Of a stretch of DNA of 64,000 bases, positions 63,967 through 64,000 are shown piece by piece. The notes under the pieces are model-generated. The model worked only from the letters and a program-made list of their open reading frames with translations, was not told the origin of the DNA and made no database searches. Made by a program: the position numbers and the translations under genes. The stretch is from Winogradskyella marincola. Its GTDB lineage: Bacteria; Bacteroidota; Bacteroidia; Flavobacteriales; Flavobacteriaceae. Each line of letters begins with the position of its first letter. Within the stretch, counting starts at the first letter, position 1. Where the stretch lies: positions 248,001 to 312,000 of the forward strand of contig NZ_JARSBN010000004.1 of the NCBI RefSeq assembly GCF_029624125.1, written 5' to 3'.

Positions 63967-64000
63967 TGTCTGTTTTTAAAATTTATTACACTTAAACATC

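Noticed and set aside
1-64000. CRISPR array, insertion sequence, prophage or integrated element
   Set aside because: No regularly spaced direct repeats with spacers, no transposase or integrase frame, and codon and base use look uniform throughout.

Overview
The window is a 64-kb stretch of a Bacteroidota chromosome, almost certainly Flavobacteriaceae. The evidence is low G+C, Bacteroidota-type -7 promoter elements (TAnnTTTG), few Shine-Dalgarno sites, an S46 dipeptidyl peptidase, an ExbB/ExbD/ExbD cluster, a TonB-dependent receptor with a carboxypeptidase-regulatory-like domain, a lipoprotein with a surface-export-type signal, and short dispersed repeats of the kind common in this family. 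Genus cannot be read from the sequence. There is no sign of a prophage, insertion sequence, CRISPR array or rRNA operon. Most of the window is core genome.

Layout. 1-9,300: end of ahcY with two repeat-like elements, a secreted protein of unknown function, a DPP11-type peptidase, a methionine/glutamine aminotransferase and omega-amidase pair separated by a coiled-coil protein, an Ig-like lipoprotein and ComF. 9,300-18,400: a coiled-coil membrane protein, glyS, a flavoprotein, a 1142-residue probable outer-membrane barrel, exonuclease III and an OmpA-type lipoprotein. 18,400-26,200: a Tas-like aldo/keto reductase, an MMPL-type exporter, asnS, rpoN and a small membrane protein with a degenerate PAP2-like motif. 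26,200-31,900: a PorT-like protein, the ExbB-X-ExbD-ExbD energising cluster, tRNA-Ser(GGA), asparaginase, TatD and a retropepsin-like protease. 31,900-33,050: an orphan LuxR-type response regulator, two tandem palindrome-driven small transcription units and a 37-codon membrane peptide. 33,050-39,100: odhB, sucA, two small proteins and a polyprenyl synthase. 39,150-45,900: a TetR-controlled RND efflux operon. 46,000-50,200: aspS, a ClC channel lacking the gating glutamate, and a cold-shock protein. 50,200-56,400: lipoproteins, tadA, a TonB-C protein with a four-cysteine N-terminal module, dxs, a small membrane ORF and dgt. 56,500-64,000: a surface lipoprotein plus TonB receptor, a MORN-type secreted protein and a PiT-PhoU phosphate transporter.

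Two regulatory structures stand out. (1) Downstream of the response regulator are two identical 18-bp palindromes 156 bp apart. Each is followed by a similar degenerate promoter region and a short transcript that ends in a strong terminator, so this looks like a response regulator/sRNA module. (2) Upstream of both the lipoprotein-TonB receptor operon and the PiT transporter are TAACATT-like heptamers repeated every 11 bp, the geometry of a Pho box. This suggests one phosphate regulon that includes a previously unassigned surface lipoprotein/TonB receptor pair. Several genes (glyS, dxs, tatD, ispA) also carry TATTTTTG only 4-5 nt before the start codon, which predicts leaderless mRNAs and helps choose their starts.
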